DNA of 64,000 bases from a virus. The notes beneath the pieces were generated by a model that had not been told where the DNA came from, ran no database searches, and was given only the letters and a program-made list of their open reading frames with translations. Both the position numbers and the translations under genes were made by a program. The stretch lies in IMG/VR virus record IMGVR_UViG_3300032282_002676, positions 1 to 64,000 of that record; one strand, 5' to 3'. Numbering within the stretch: position 1 is the first letter of the stretch; each line of letters opens with the position of its first letter. Positions 16,243-26,600 of this stretch are shown one piece after another.

Positions 16243-17898
16243 TTAGAGTGGGAAATCAAAATTGATTGAACCTGAACCTGTAAATTTATAACTGATAAAT
16301 CCTGTAGGCGATACAGACACATCAGGTGAACCCGAATTAGATACATTACCAAACACTGCTGGATATCGAATGATTACAACTCCAGAACCACCCGCACCAC
16401 TTGTATCTCCATAACTACGACCACCTCTTGTTGGTGATGCTGGTCCTGTAGCAGGACTCCAAATATTAGTGCCGAATGGTGCCCAAAGAAAACCACCACC
16501 AGACGATACAGACTCATATCGTCCACCGCCACCGCCACCACGATTTATTTGTCCCTGTATACTATTATCATTACCATCAGTGCCACCATATCCTGATTTA
16601 TAACCAAATGGTGGTAATGGTGGTCCTGTTGGTGCGGTAGAGGGTGTCACAGGTCCATAACCACCATCACCTATTTGATCACCGCCCCGATAAACTGTGC
16701 CAAAACCTCCTTCTCCGTTGCCTCCAGGAGAAGGATTATTAGTTGGATTATATGATGAACCACCGCCACCAGAACCATAACTTAAAGGACTTGTATAGGG
16801 CCAAATATATCCATTTCCGCCATCACCGCCTCGTCCAGCATCTGAGGGTGATGGTGAATCCCATCCTCCTGCACCGCCACCGCCACCACCATAACCTTGC
16901 AACAATGAAGGTGTTGCTGGCATTGTTACTGGCGAATTTGGATATCCAGGAAACGGAGCATCATTGGCACGATCACCACCTCCGCCATTCCTAACATCAA
17001 CCGATGGTGCACCTGGTCGCCATGATGCTCCACCATAGCCGCCTTGATATCCACCAGCAACAAAATTATATGGTGCACTTGCTAACCATTGTTTATGACC
17101 TGATTGTCCTCCTGCTCCAGCAACTCCAGCATTAGGTAAGTCTGCGCCCTGACCGTGAATAGAACTATTACTTTCGCCACTACCGCCAGGTTTTATTTGT
17201 CCTCCGCCACCACCACCACCATATGCAAGATATTCACTGGAACTACCTATGTAAGATTGATTACCAGTTCCACCTCTACCATTGTTTGTTGGTGAACCAC
17301 CGCCACCCACTGAGACACTTACTGGTGTATTATAGGTAAAACCACCAGTTGATGTAACTGCTCTGGGGGTTAATACATTTGCTTGAACTGGAGTTGCGGT
17401 TGGTGAAGCAGTGCCTGGATATGTTGGTTGCGATGGCGTTGATGCGGAAACTGTTGTGGATACAGAATAGTTTCCTACCCCACCATTACCACCACGATCT
17501 GTAAGAATGTATGTTGCAGGTGGAATACCTGATCCAGAAATTCTTTGTCCTACTTTTATTCTTCCTGATGATACCGCAGAAACTTGCATCTCATTTCGAT
17601 TAGTGCCAGGAGTTGGTTGATACCAAAAACTTGCAGTGAATGATGCACCAGTGTAATCAGGATTATTAGTTAAACCTGCTGTTCCCGTAACAATACCGCC
17701 ACCACCACCACCGCCACCACCAGAAGCACCGCCTGCACCGCCACCTCCAACTATAAGATAATCAAAAGTGAAAACAGGTTTACCGAAACCTTGAATTGCT
17801 CCAGCGATTGATTTACGTTTAGTTAAATTCTGCGTAACTTTATCGTTACTCGTAAATTTGTAAGAATTGACAGTTCGTGTAGTGGACCTGGTTGTCAT
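16243..17898 (-). CDS. Glycine-rich adhesin-like tail protein with inserted domain
   Basis: A 551-residue protein with its own N-terminus (MTTRSTTRTVNSYKFTSNDK). The glycine-rich body starts FDYLIVGGGGAGGASGG but is interrupted after about 75 residues by a non-glycine insert of some 100 residues (NNPDYTGASFTASFWYQPTP to TPRAVTSTGGFTYN), before the glycine pattern resumes and ends GSGVVIIRYPAVFG. The C-terminal tail (SPTGFISYKFTGSGSINFDF) is the same module seen at 10856 and 56255. The insert may be a specificity domain placed on the scaffold; that is inference. Confidence 0.8.
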   Translation of the reverse strand: MTTRSTTRTVNSYKFTSNDKVTQNLTKRKSIAGAIQGFGKPVFTFDYLIVGGGGAGGASGGGGGGGGGIVTGTAGLTNNPDYTGASFTASFWYQPTPGTNRNEMQVSAVSSGRIKVGQRISGSGIPPATYILTDRGGNGGVGNYSVSTTVSASTPSQPTYPGTASPTATPVQANVLTPRAVTSTGGFTYNTPVSVSVGGGGSPTNNGRGGTGNQSYIGSSSEYLAYGGGGGGGQIKPGGSGESNSSIHGQGADLPNAGVAGAGGQSGHKQWLASAPYNFVAGGYQGGYGGASWRPGAPSVDVRNGGGGDRANDAPFPGYPNSPVTMPATPSLLQGYGGGGGGAGGWDSPSPSDAGRGGDGGNGYIWPYTSPLSYGSGGGGSSYNPTNNPSPGGNGEGGFGTVYRGGDQIGDGGYGPVTPSTAPTGPPLPPFGYKSGYGGTDGNDNSIQGQINRGGGGGGRYESVSSGGGFLWAPFGTNIWSPATGPASPTRGGRSYGDTSGAGGSGVVIIRYPAVFGNVSNSGSPDVSVSPTGFISYKFTGSGSINFDFPL

Positions 17899-17904
17899 AA
17901 TTTA

Positions 17905-18252
17905 TTAAGAAATTTCTGCGCCAAAAACGTTGAAAGAAACGGTTGCATTATTTGATGCGGCTTGGACAACTGCCAAAGCATCTAATGTGATGCCTAAAGT
18001 CAGAGTAACAGTATCTTTTGCTGGTATATTTACATCATAGCAAAGATAATGTTGTTGTGCTAAAGCAGTACCTGATGTTGGTTTAACTGCAATTCGGGCA
18101 GTAGAACCTACACCCGCAGCACCAGTACCACCAGCAATAACTATAGATGAAACTACTGCTTGAGTTGCGGCTGGTACTGTATATAGAGTGACCATAGTTG
18201 TACCATCACCCGATGTTATACCTTGACCTAAAATTTTATATGCTCTTGCCAT
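17905..18252 (-). CDS. Small beta-sandwich virion protein
   Basis: A 115-residue paralogue of the protein at 15890. Both start MARAYKILGQ, have LYTVPA early, a middle strand YDVNIPAKDTVTLTLGITLD and end F-x-V/A-FGAE. It starts 16 bases after the fibre gene at 18269 and ends 6 bases before the adhesin at 16243, matching the arrangement seen at 15890. Likely a virion component; no named family. Confidence 0.7.
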   Translation of the reverse strand: MARAYKILGQGITSGDGTTMVTLYTVPAATQAVVSSIVIAGGTGAAGVGSTARIAVKPTSGTALAQQHYLCYDVNIPAKDTVTLTLGITLDALAVVQAASNNATVSFNVFGAEIS

Positions 18253-18268
18253 TTGTTATTTTCCTTTT

Positions 18269-19090
18269 TTACATTCCACCGAGTAGAAACATATCATCAA
18301 AACCTTGTGCGTCATTAGACATATTATTTGCACTGATTGCAGATAAACCTAAATTATTGCCAGATATTGCAGCAATCGCTATTAAATTGCCTGAAATAGC
18401 AGTTGTACCTATTTGATTTCCTGCCACTGCACCTGTAGCAATTAAGTTTGTTGTAATTGAACTGAGTGCATGATGATTTGCACTAATAGAACCAGCGGCA
18501 ATTAAATTACCTGTTATAGTAGAAACACTTATTTGATTTCCTGCCACTGCGCCTGTAGCAATTAAATTAGTTGTAATTGAACCAAGTGCATGGTGATTCG
18601 CACTAATGGCGCCTGCAGGAATCAAGTTACCAGTAATAGCACCAACAGCAATATGATTACTCAATACAACTGTTGGTTTGATGTTATTAGCACTAACTGA
18701 ATTCAATGCTAAATCATTTCCTAAAACCGCACCATCAGCAATCTTATCTGCCGTTACTGCACCTGATGCTAGTGCTGTTTGTGTTACTGAACCTGGTTGT
18801 AATTGACCAGCATAAACTTGAGCATACGTAACCATTGAAGTTACACGATATATGACTTGAATATTATTGGTACTCAATGCAGGAGGTTCAGTAAATGTTA
18901 TAACGCCATTGGTCACAGAAAAAGAACTATTTGGTTCTTGTTGAACATTATTAACTAAAACTTCTATCGCATTAGGATCACTTATATTTTTTGTTAAAGT
19001 GAATTGAGTACATGCTCCTGTTCCATTAAAACGATCAATCGTTCCAACGGTATAAAAGTTTAAATCAGGAGTATTTCCAATATAGGCCAT
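18269..19090 (-). CDS. Tail fibre protein with 10-residue beta-helix-like repeats
   Basis: A 273-residue protein. The N-terminal domain (MAYIGNTPDLNFYTVGTIDR, then LTKNISDPNAIEVLVNNVQQ) is widespread in T4-like aquatic phage fibres. From about residue 115 to 260, near-identical units repeat, such as GAISANHHALGSITTNLIAT and GAVAGNQI, with N and I/L at fixed spacing every ten residues, the pattern expected for a narrow beta-helix. At DNA level two stretches (about 18420-18480 and 18540-18600) are almost the same, so the repeat number could change by slippage or recombination. It ends DAQGFDDMFLLGGM. Confidence 0.78.
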   Translation of the reverse strand: MAYIGNTPDLNFYTVGTIDRFNGTGACTQFTLTKNISDPNAIEVLVNNVQQEPNSSFSVTNGVITFTEPPALSTNNIQVIYRVTSMVTYAQVYAGQLQPGSVTQTALASGAVTADKIADGAVLGNDLALNSVSANNIKPTVVLSNHIAVGAITGNLIPAGAISANHHALGSITTNLIATGAVAGNQISVSTITGNLIAAGSISANHHALSSITTNLIATGAVAGNQIGTTAISGNLIAIAAISGNNLGLSAISANNMSNDAQGFDDMFLLGGM

Positions 19091-19437
19091 TAACTAATCT
19101 CCAGAACCGATACAATAACATCAGCAGATGATGCTACTGAAGTGTTTACTTGCAGATAGTCACCCGCTTCCAATACTAATTTTTGATCTCCACCAATAGG
19201 AACTAATGCACCACCAGGAGCAATAGTTGCATTCAAAACCATATAAACATTTTGTCCTTGACCAACACCGTTTTGTTGGCCGGTATTTAAAATAATATTA
19301 GCCGAAATTGGTGTGGTAATCAAGTTTGCTATGGTTAATCCAATAACAGTTGCTTGAACACCAGTACCAGCAGCAAAAACATTTTGTGCTGTTGTTCCAG
19401 CAGACTTTAGAAAATAATTTTTAAAATTGTTAGCCAT
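19090..19437 (-). CDS. Small beta-sandwich virion protein
   Basis: A 115-residue protein, MANNFKNYFLKSAGTTAQNV at the start, then VIGLTIANLITTPISANIIL, GGALVPIGGDQKLVLEAGDY and DVIVSVLEIS. The order of strands and the E-x-G-D-x-L-x-V near the end match the protein at 10446 and similar small structural proteins of T4-like phages. The stop overlaps the start of the fibre gene at 18269-19090 by one base. A late promoter lies 30 bases upstream. Confidence 0.7.
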   Translation of the reverse strand: MANNFKNYFLKSAGTTAQNVFAAGTGVQATVIGLTIANLITTPISANIILNTGQQNGVGQGQNVYMVLNATIAPGGALVPIGGDQKLVLEAGDYLQVNTSVASSADVIVSVLEIS

Positions 19438-19466
19438 TAAAACCTCTGAGTGATTTGTAATTCATT

Positions 19467-19474
19467 TATTTATC
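19467..19474 (-). promoter_or_regulatory. Late promoter element GATAAATA
   Basis: The minus strand reads GAGATAAATAAATG, seven of eight bases of TATAAATA, 29 bases before the start at 19437. It overlaps the end of the coding region at 19476, so it would start a new late transcript for the 19437-to-left genes. Confidence 0.6.
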
Positions 19475-19475
19475 T

Positions 19476-20459
19476 CTATCCTAGGGCGATTGCAAAAGCA
19501 ATGGACGAATCAATGGCAGCAGAAATTGTACTATAGATTGCAGTATTTACCGCACCACCCAACGATGCTGTTAGAATAAGAGTATTGGCAGTAGCATAGT
19601 TTATATTTGCATTTGAAAGTGTGCTGTTACCAGATACAGTAAGATTACCAAAAACAGATGCATTAGCACCTACAGCCAAATTACTTGTAACATTAACAGT
19701 TGCAATATTACCATTAACAGTAGCATTACGAGTAACAAGAATATTGCCAGTAACAGTATTGGTTGTAACAACCACGTTTGATATAGTTGCATTCGTACCA
19801 ACTACCAAATATGATGTTATGGTATTACCTTGAACGTTCAAATTGCTGGTAACTGTAACATTACCTGTCGTAACATTCGATGGTACAGTAATGTTACCGC
19901 TTGCAAAAGTAACTGTTGCTAAAGATGCATAAGTTGTAACCGTAGCATTACCAGTTGTTATGTTGCCTGTGAGTGAAACATTTCCACCAAGAACATCGCC
20001 AGACAGTGTTGAGCCTTGTGCTACATTTAAAACTGTGCCAATAGAAGCACCGCCAGCAATCGACAACTCATCGAATCCAATGGCATCTAGTGTAACATTT
20101 CCAGATACGATAAGGTTACCTGAAATAAATGTATCGCCACCAATATAAGCATTACTGGTAACTTGAGCAATTGCAATGTTACCACCAATAATACTTCCAG
20201 AAGGTGTTATATACAAATTACTGGTAGCAAATGAAATATTCGCTATATTTCCTGTGTTTGCCTGAAGCGTATTAATGTTGGCAAGAGTTCTTACATTCAA
20301 CGATGCTTGAGTGCCTTCAATATACAATGAGGTATTAGCAAGAAAACCTGCGCCACCTATGTTATCAGTAAGTGCATTTGACTTTGTGACTAACGTCGAA
20401 GTCGCCGACAACCATTCCTGAAAGGTGTTTGCAGTCGAAAGATTACCTATTGTTGACAT
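19476..20459 (-). CDS. Tail fibre or stalk protein with beta repeats
   Basis: A 327-residue protein, MSTIGNLSTANTFQEWLSAT at the start with a short helical N-terminus. From about residue 95 on it is a run of repeats of the form G-N-[VI]-x-V-x-[ST]-N (ISGNLIVSGNVTLD, VTTGNVTVTSNLNVQGN, VSGNSTLSNANIN), the same pattern found in parts of the giant fibre gene at 1-3920. The C-terminus (SLGGAVNTAIYSTISAAIDS) is a short helix. Such proteins are common virion components next to the baseplate genes of T4-like phages; attachment role inferred. Confidence 0.72.
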   Translation of the reverse strand: MSTIGNLSTANTFQEWLSATSTLVTKSNALTDNIGGAGFLANTSLYIEGTQASLNVRTLANINTLQANTGNIANISFATSNLYITPSGSIIGGNIAIAQVTSNAYIGGDTFISGNLIVSGNVTLDAIGFDELSIAGGASIGTVLNVAQGSTLSGDVLGGNVSLTGNITTGNATVTTYASLATVTFASGNITVPSNVTTGNVTVTSNLNVQGNTITSYLVVGTNATISNVVVTTNTVTGNILVTRNATVNGNIATVNVTSNLAVGANASVFGNLTVSGNSTLSNANINYATANTLILTASLGGAVNTAIYSTISAAIDSSIAFAIALG

Positions 20460-20461
20460 GT

Positions 20462-20686
20462 TTATGTTCTCTTATCTACAAGTTGACGAAGCATATCTTT
20501 AATGTCCGTAATATCTTGTTCTAGTTTATTTACTTTTTGTTCCATCATATACTTCTCTTCCAATTCTTGTATCTTCTGATCCCTTTGAGCATAATATGAT
20601 TTCAACTCTTCCACGTCAGTATTTAATATTGCCATATTTGATGTATCACGAAGTAAATTGCGATTATCTTTAATTGGTACGTACAT
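20462..20686 (-). CDS. Small coiled-coil protein
   Basis: A 74-residue protein (MYVPIKDNRNLLRDTSNMAI at the start) whose C-terminal 50 residues form one charged heptad-like helix (KIQELEEKYMMEQKVNKLEQ, then DITDIKDMLRQLVD). The N-terminal motif D-N-x-x-L-x-R-D-x-x-x-x-A-[IL] is seen in small T4-like phage proteins located between fibre and baseplate genes. It is packed within 2 and 9 bases of its neighbours. Probably a structural linker or trimerisation helper; function unknown. Confidence 0.65.
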   Translation of the reverse strand: MYVPIKDNRNLLRDTSNMAILNTDVEELKSYYAQRDQKIQELEEKYMMEQKVNKLEQDITDIKDMLRQLVDKRT

Positions 20687-20695
20687 GATTCTCCA

Positions 20696-23600
20696 TTAAG
20701 TCGTTGAGTAACTTGGAATTGTTGAAGCAGGTAACGCTATAACACGAAGGTTAGCAAACTTAGGAACATCAACGGTACTTGAACCATACATCACAACTTT
20801 AACTGCAAATGTTGTAAAGTCTTTGTAGAATCCACCTGATGCTGATTGGTATGATATCTTATTTTCCGCATTACCAGAACCATACACTCCAGGAGCAAAT
20901 GTTAATTCTGTCCAATCAGTTGTAGTTGTAGCACTGTATGCCAAATCATTTACCTGTGTCATTAGATTCCAACTATTATCTTCAATTTCACTTGGATCAG
21001 AGTGTGACATTAGTTTATAAAATACTAGAATATTGGAATCAACTGGTTTGTATGCATCCATATAGACACGCAAATCACCAGCATCAAAACCTGTTGCAAG
21101 TTGAACTTTTTTGGTAATATAACGAATGTTGGAATTACCACCTACTGCCTTATCTTCTCCATTATACGTAATCACAGCAGAACCTGAAATTCCTATCGTT
21201 GGTGATGTGATATAACCAGTACCACCATTCGTTACCACAATTCTATCAACAACACCAGCACCAGTAACGTTTGCATATGCAGCAGCACCTGATCCTGAAC
21301 CACCAGTAATAGTTAAACTTACTGGAGTTCCAACACCACCAACAACAGTATATGCCGAACCCGGACTAGAAATTACAAATCCTGTATTGGTTACTGGCAT
21401 ATTATTGATGAAGTTTTCAATCGTCAATAAGTTCAAACGATTTAAATCAATCATTGGCGAAATATCTGGATTAGAACTTGCCATTGTTGCTCTAAGTTGG
21501 AATGTAGTGTTACCAGTTGAAGTGCTTAGTATTCTACGTCCATAGCCATCATCCATAGGATAATCAATATTTGGAATTACATTCAATAAAGTATGTTGAC
21601 CGCCAGAATTCATTTCAGAAATAAAGTCATAGTTGATTGATGTGTTGGCAACAATTGCATCTGTTGTCATAACTTGCATAACATCATATACTGTGTTTGC
21701 AGTTTTCTGTGACATATCAGTTTCAAACAATGCCACGCCAGCACCAGTTGTAAATACTCTTTTCTGGATAGTGAACATTAAATCTCTGGTTTGATCTGGT
21801 GTCCAAGTTGATCCATTCTGCGATAAGAATAGAGAACCTGTATACGGTTGTTCTGAAATCTTAACACTTGTTTTCAAATCAGTAGCACCAATTTCAGCAA
21901 CGAATGCTTCGTATCCATTACTGTTAGACACAAGAACAAATGAATGTTCTCCTGGTAACAATAGAATAGGTACATCAAACTTAAACTCAGTATACTTATT
22001 TGGATCGGTAATATCCGGAATAGTAGATACTTTAACTTTATCCGGCGTTAATGTTTTTTCCGCAAACGGATATACCGTAGATGAAGATGGATATCCATTA
22101 ATAACAGGACGAAGTTGTAGAGAAACTGGTGTGGTAATATCTTTTGTTTTGAAACACACACGAATACTATCAATCACAACACCTTGTGGATATTGATTTG
22201 GATTAATCAGGAACGTTTGTGCAAGAGGATCATAATAACCAACAACCACGTTCTTTTGAACATCAACACTTGAACTTGTTTTAACTGAAGTTGTTGATGC
22301 GGAGAACGATTCTGTTACTGTGCTTCTTTGTACTGTTGGCGTGAATACTGTTACAGAAGTTTCTTGTTTAGTTTCAATAATACCTTGTGCGAAGAAACTT
22401 GCGTCACCATTGGTACGAGAGTTTTCAATGTTACCAAACTCATCATCAATCAGACGAAGAAGTTTTTCACCTGTGCGGAATGTGTCAGCAGGTATACGGA
22501 AAACACCAGCACATGCGCCCGCTTGATCAGTTTCCAATAAACCTATAGTGTACACCGAAGTAGTATCTGGAGTTACTGACCACGTTCCATCAATTGTAAC
22601 AACTCTTGTACTTGGATTATATCCACTTGTAGAAATTGTAGCAGATTGACCTTTACCTGTACCATTTACAATATAGATTTTTTGACCAGAATAATCAGCA
22701 GTACCGGATGCACCACCTGCACTATAAGCAAGGGTAATAGTGTTTGTAGTACCAGCGAGGGCAACACCTGTCGAATGATACCATTCTGTTGTTGTGTACG
22801 ACAAACCAGTAATACTACCAACAACTTTGATGCCAGCAGTTGCAGTACTCCATGTCAAATAAGCAGAACGGGGATTCATATTTACAACATACGCATTATT
22901 ATTGGACGTTAAAACTACACCACCAGTGCCCATTACTTCATTCGTAGTTGCATTATAGAATGTAACTGTTTCAGCATTTGACATTGTGGTTTGATAACCT
23001 AATCCATTATTGGCAAATGTGAATCGATTTACTTTTGCAATCTTATTATCAATATTCACATTATCAAAGAATGCATGTAGTGTGGTATAAGGTTTGAATT
23101 TTTCAGCAACAACTAGAATTGCCGATTCTCTCATGTAGGTAACGATACTCAAATCAAGCATACGATCACCAAACGATTGCGTTAATGATTGTGGTATGAT
23201 CTGTGCAAGAGTACCTGAGCGATTTGCCGAAAGAGATTGTGATGTGGTAGTTTGTGTTGTAGTAGTAGTTGCAACATCACCACGTGTCACTAATGCTTGA
23301 CCTTTACCTCCTCCGGATTTTTCTTTCGTATTAACACGATTTAAAACTTCACTAGATTTACCAACAACTTCATCTCTTGAACTAGATGTCCATTGTGTAT
23401 TCCAAGCACCCCATGTGGTACTTTGAATTGATGACCACGCATCACGTGCCGCTTCACCACCAGATAAATCAATGTTTTGTGCTTCTAAACGATTTACTGA
23501 AGTCCAAACATCAGAAGGTGGATCCAGTTTAACTGTACCAAGATAATTAACTACATTGAATGGATTAATATTTAAAGTAGTTGATGATTTATTTTGTGAA

Positions 23601-26600
23601 ACAAATGTGGTATTTGAAGATGACAGCATCAATAAAGGACCATTTACCTCAACATTATAATTTCCAATACTATTATTTGAGAAAATTTTAGTTGAAGCAA
23701 TGTTATATGATCCTCGGCAAAGTCTACTAATAACATCGATAGATGCATTAAAGTCTGGTGCGGTAATTGCAGCAACACCTTTATCACTGAACGAATCAAC
23801 AAATACACCATTTTTGGGACGTGACAGTCCAACTTGATCACGAACTGTTCTATCACTCTTACTTAATGTCTGAAGTTCAGCCATCGAAAGTGATGTGTAA
23901 AGTTCCAAATTGATAATACGTTTTTCAAGTCCACCAATATCTTTCATCGTATAACGTTTATTATTAAACGATTGAATGGAAGTTGAAGATGGATATGTCA
24001 AATATGCTGGATATGTCAGAATATACATTGTCATTGAGTCGTCGGGTTCAACTGGAGTAATAGGATTAACTCCTGGAACACCTTGCAATACGTTAAACTG
24101 ACGATTCTTATTCAGAACAACACGATCAATACGTGGTAAATAATAAGCATAATCAGTAAGTATATCTTGACCAGGTTCAGCAATCTTTGGTCCAAGGCCT
24201 GCCTCTTCAACATCTAAGACAAAATTGGTACCTGTAGCAATGTTAGTTGCATCTTTACGTACTGGTCTATAATCCAGAAAATCTTTCAGTGGAAATAATA
24301 TACCGTCTTGTGATCTAAAAATAGGTACTTGGCCATAATCAATACCTGAACCACCATTTTCTTGTGAACCCAAACGAGTATAAGAATCCACTGTGAAGAA
24401 ACCTGCACCAGTTGATTTGAAACGATTGTAACGAACAAGCAATGGACCTTTCGGTGATGTTTGTCCAGGTTTCAAAGAAATTGAACCCCAATCATAATAC
24501 GAGTCTTTTTGGCCTGTATTGAAGTTGTAACGTGATGTTACGTTTGCAGAAGAACCTTCAGCCTTATCAAGATTATTATAGTTTACTGTGCTTACAGTTG
24601 AACCATTAAAATCAAAAATAGCATTAATAGAATGTACATCTGATGCAAACAAATAGTTTGGTGCGCCAGCAGTCTTTCTCAAGAATGTATCAGCAATAAC
24701 TGTTTGTCCATCCAAAGATGACATATAAACAGCAGCATTACCAAAGATGTTATTTGTGCCAGCACCAGCAGGATCAACTAAAATTGTATTTGCTTTAATG
24801 AATGTTTTAGTCTTTGAACCTGGATTTGAAGCACTGATTGTAGCATAAATGTTTGCATACATTGCACCACCACCATCAACAGTAATGGTACGAGCAGTAT
24901 CGGAAATTGTAACCGCTTGTGATGGTACTGTTTGTCCTGTAACAAAATAGGTACCACTTCCTACAGTAGTTACTACAACAGTATAATATTGTTGTTTAGC
25001 GGTTGTAGTTGTTGCTGCCAATAAAGTTTCGCCTGAACCAATAGGTAAAACGGGTGATACGCCAGCGGTAAAAGGTCCAACAGTTTGGTAGAGCCTTCTA
25101 TAAGAATAACTAAAATCAGCAATCGTATTATCAGCAACATTAACATCACCTATTTGAATAAGTAACGGTTCTAATTTCACATCTTGAATAAAAGTTGGTT
25201 GAAATGAACCGCCCGTTGAAATAATTGATGTTGGTGGTAATCCAATTGCTTGATTCTTCGATTGTGGTGCAATATTGGCTGAAGCAATTCTTACGGAATT
25301 TGTTGCACTCCGCACTACTAAAGATTCCGCACTTTCAAAACCAGTATTAACAATAAATTTCCAATTAGAAGTTGGTGAAGTTGAAAATGGAGGATTTATT
25401 GTAGCGGTTAATGTTGATCCAACATAATCAGTAATAATTCTTGTTGTATTATCGCCGGGAGAATTGAATGGTGCACCACCAATAATTCTAAGAGTACATC
25501 CTTTATAAACATCGTTGTTTGCAGCAAATCCTGTTGGAAAGGTAATAGTTGTAGTTGAACCGCCAGTTGCTCGGATATCTAATCCATTATTGATACCAAT
25601 TGGATTTGTGTTTATGTCAGTTAAGAATACCCTATAGATGTAGTTATTGGCTTCTGATGTATTACCGGATGCACTGCTAAATGTTATCAATTTAATTTTA
25701 GCATTACCTATAACTGTATTGGCATAGATTGCAGTATTGCCAGCAACAGTCGGACCTGTACCAGAAATATATGAATTTGCTGTACCAGTATCTAAAAGAG
25801 AAATTTCCACATTTGAATATTGATTGGTTGCAAAATTACCATAAAGACCATTGGCATAAACATAATAACCATAATCAGAATTAATTCTTTTATTGTTTAC
25901 GGATTGTGTAGTTCTTGGTTTTGGAACTGAAATTATAGTAGGTGCACCAGTGCCAAATTCGTAACCTTTAATATATGCTTTACCAGCACCCAAAGAAATA
26001 TTGGCATAAGCGGAGTTTGCAACACTATCTGTTAGCGTAATTGGGAAATTCTTAATAATATAATCACCAGATTCATCAAATGTACGACGAGCAAGTTCAT
26101 CTCCAATTGCAGCATAGATTGGTGTCTCAACAATCTTTAATGGAACACCACCTTTAATTTGTGCAATCTCAACAAATTGCGTCAAGTCGGTACTTGTAAG
26201 ATCACGATTGACCAAAGTCATTTCAATGTTGTAACGATCTGCACCAGGTGCTTGGAAGTTGGATGAACTTTGAGCAGGATCCAACAGTGTCGTATCTTGT
26301 GTGTAATCGACAATAGATTCCGAAACTTGGAGACCAATTAAACTACTACCTGTACGAGAATATTTGTCAATCGCTACAGATTGAGGTTGAACTTTTACAA
26401 AGAAACCATCATAATAAATGACTCCTGTATTTACTGAAAATACCTGGCAGTTACCATTGGAGAATGTTGAATCCGTATTTGCAAAATATGTGACAGAATT
26501 TACATCAGTGTTTGATGTATAGATTGTTTCACCCGCTTCAAATTGATCCCCATATAGGTTATTAATAATTAATGTAGCAGGTTCACCACGAACTTGTGAT

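Noticed and set aside
5400-17900. Frequent ACCACCACCGCCA-type repeats resembling a short direct repeat array or CRISPR
   Set aside because: There are no fixed-length spacers or constant repeats; the pattern is due to glycine codons.
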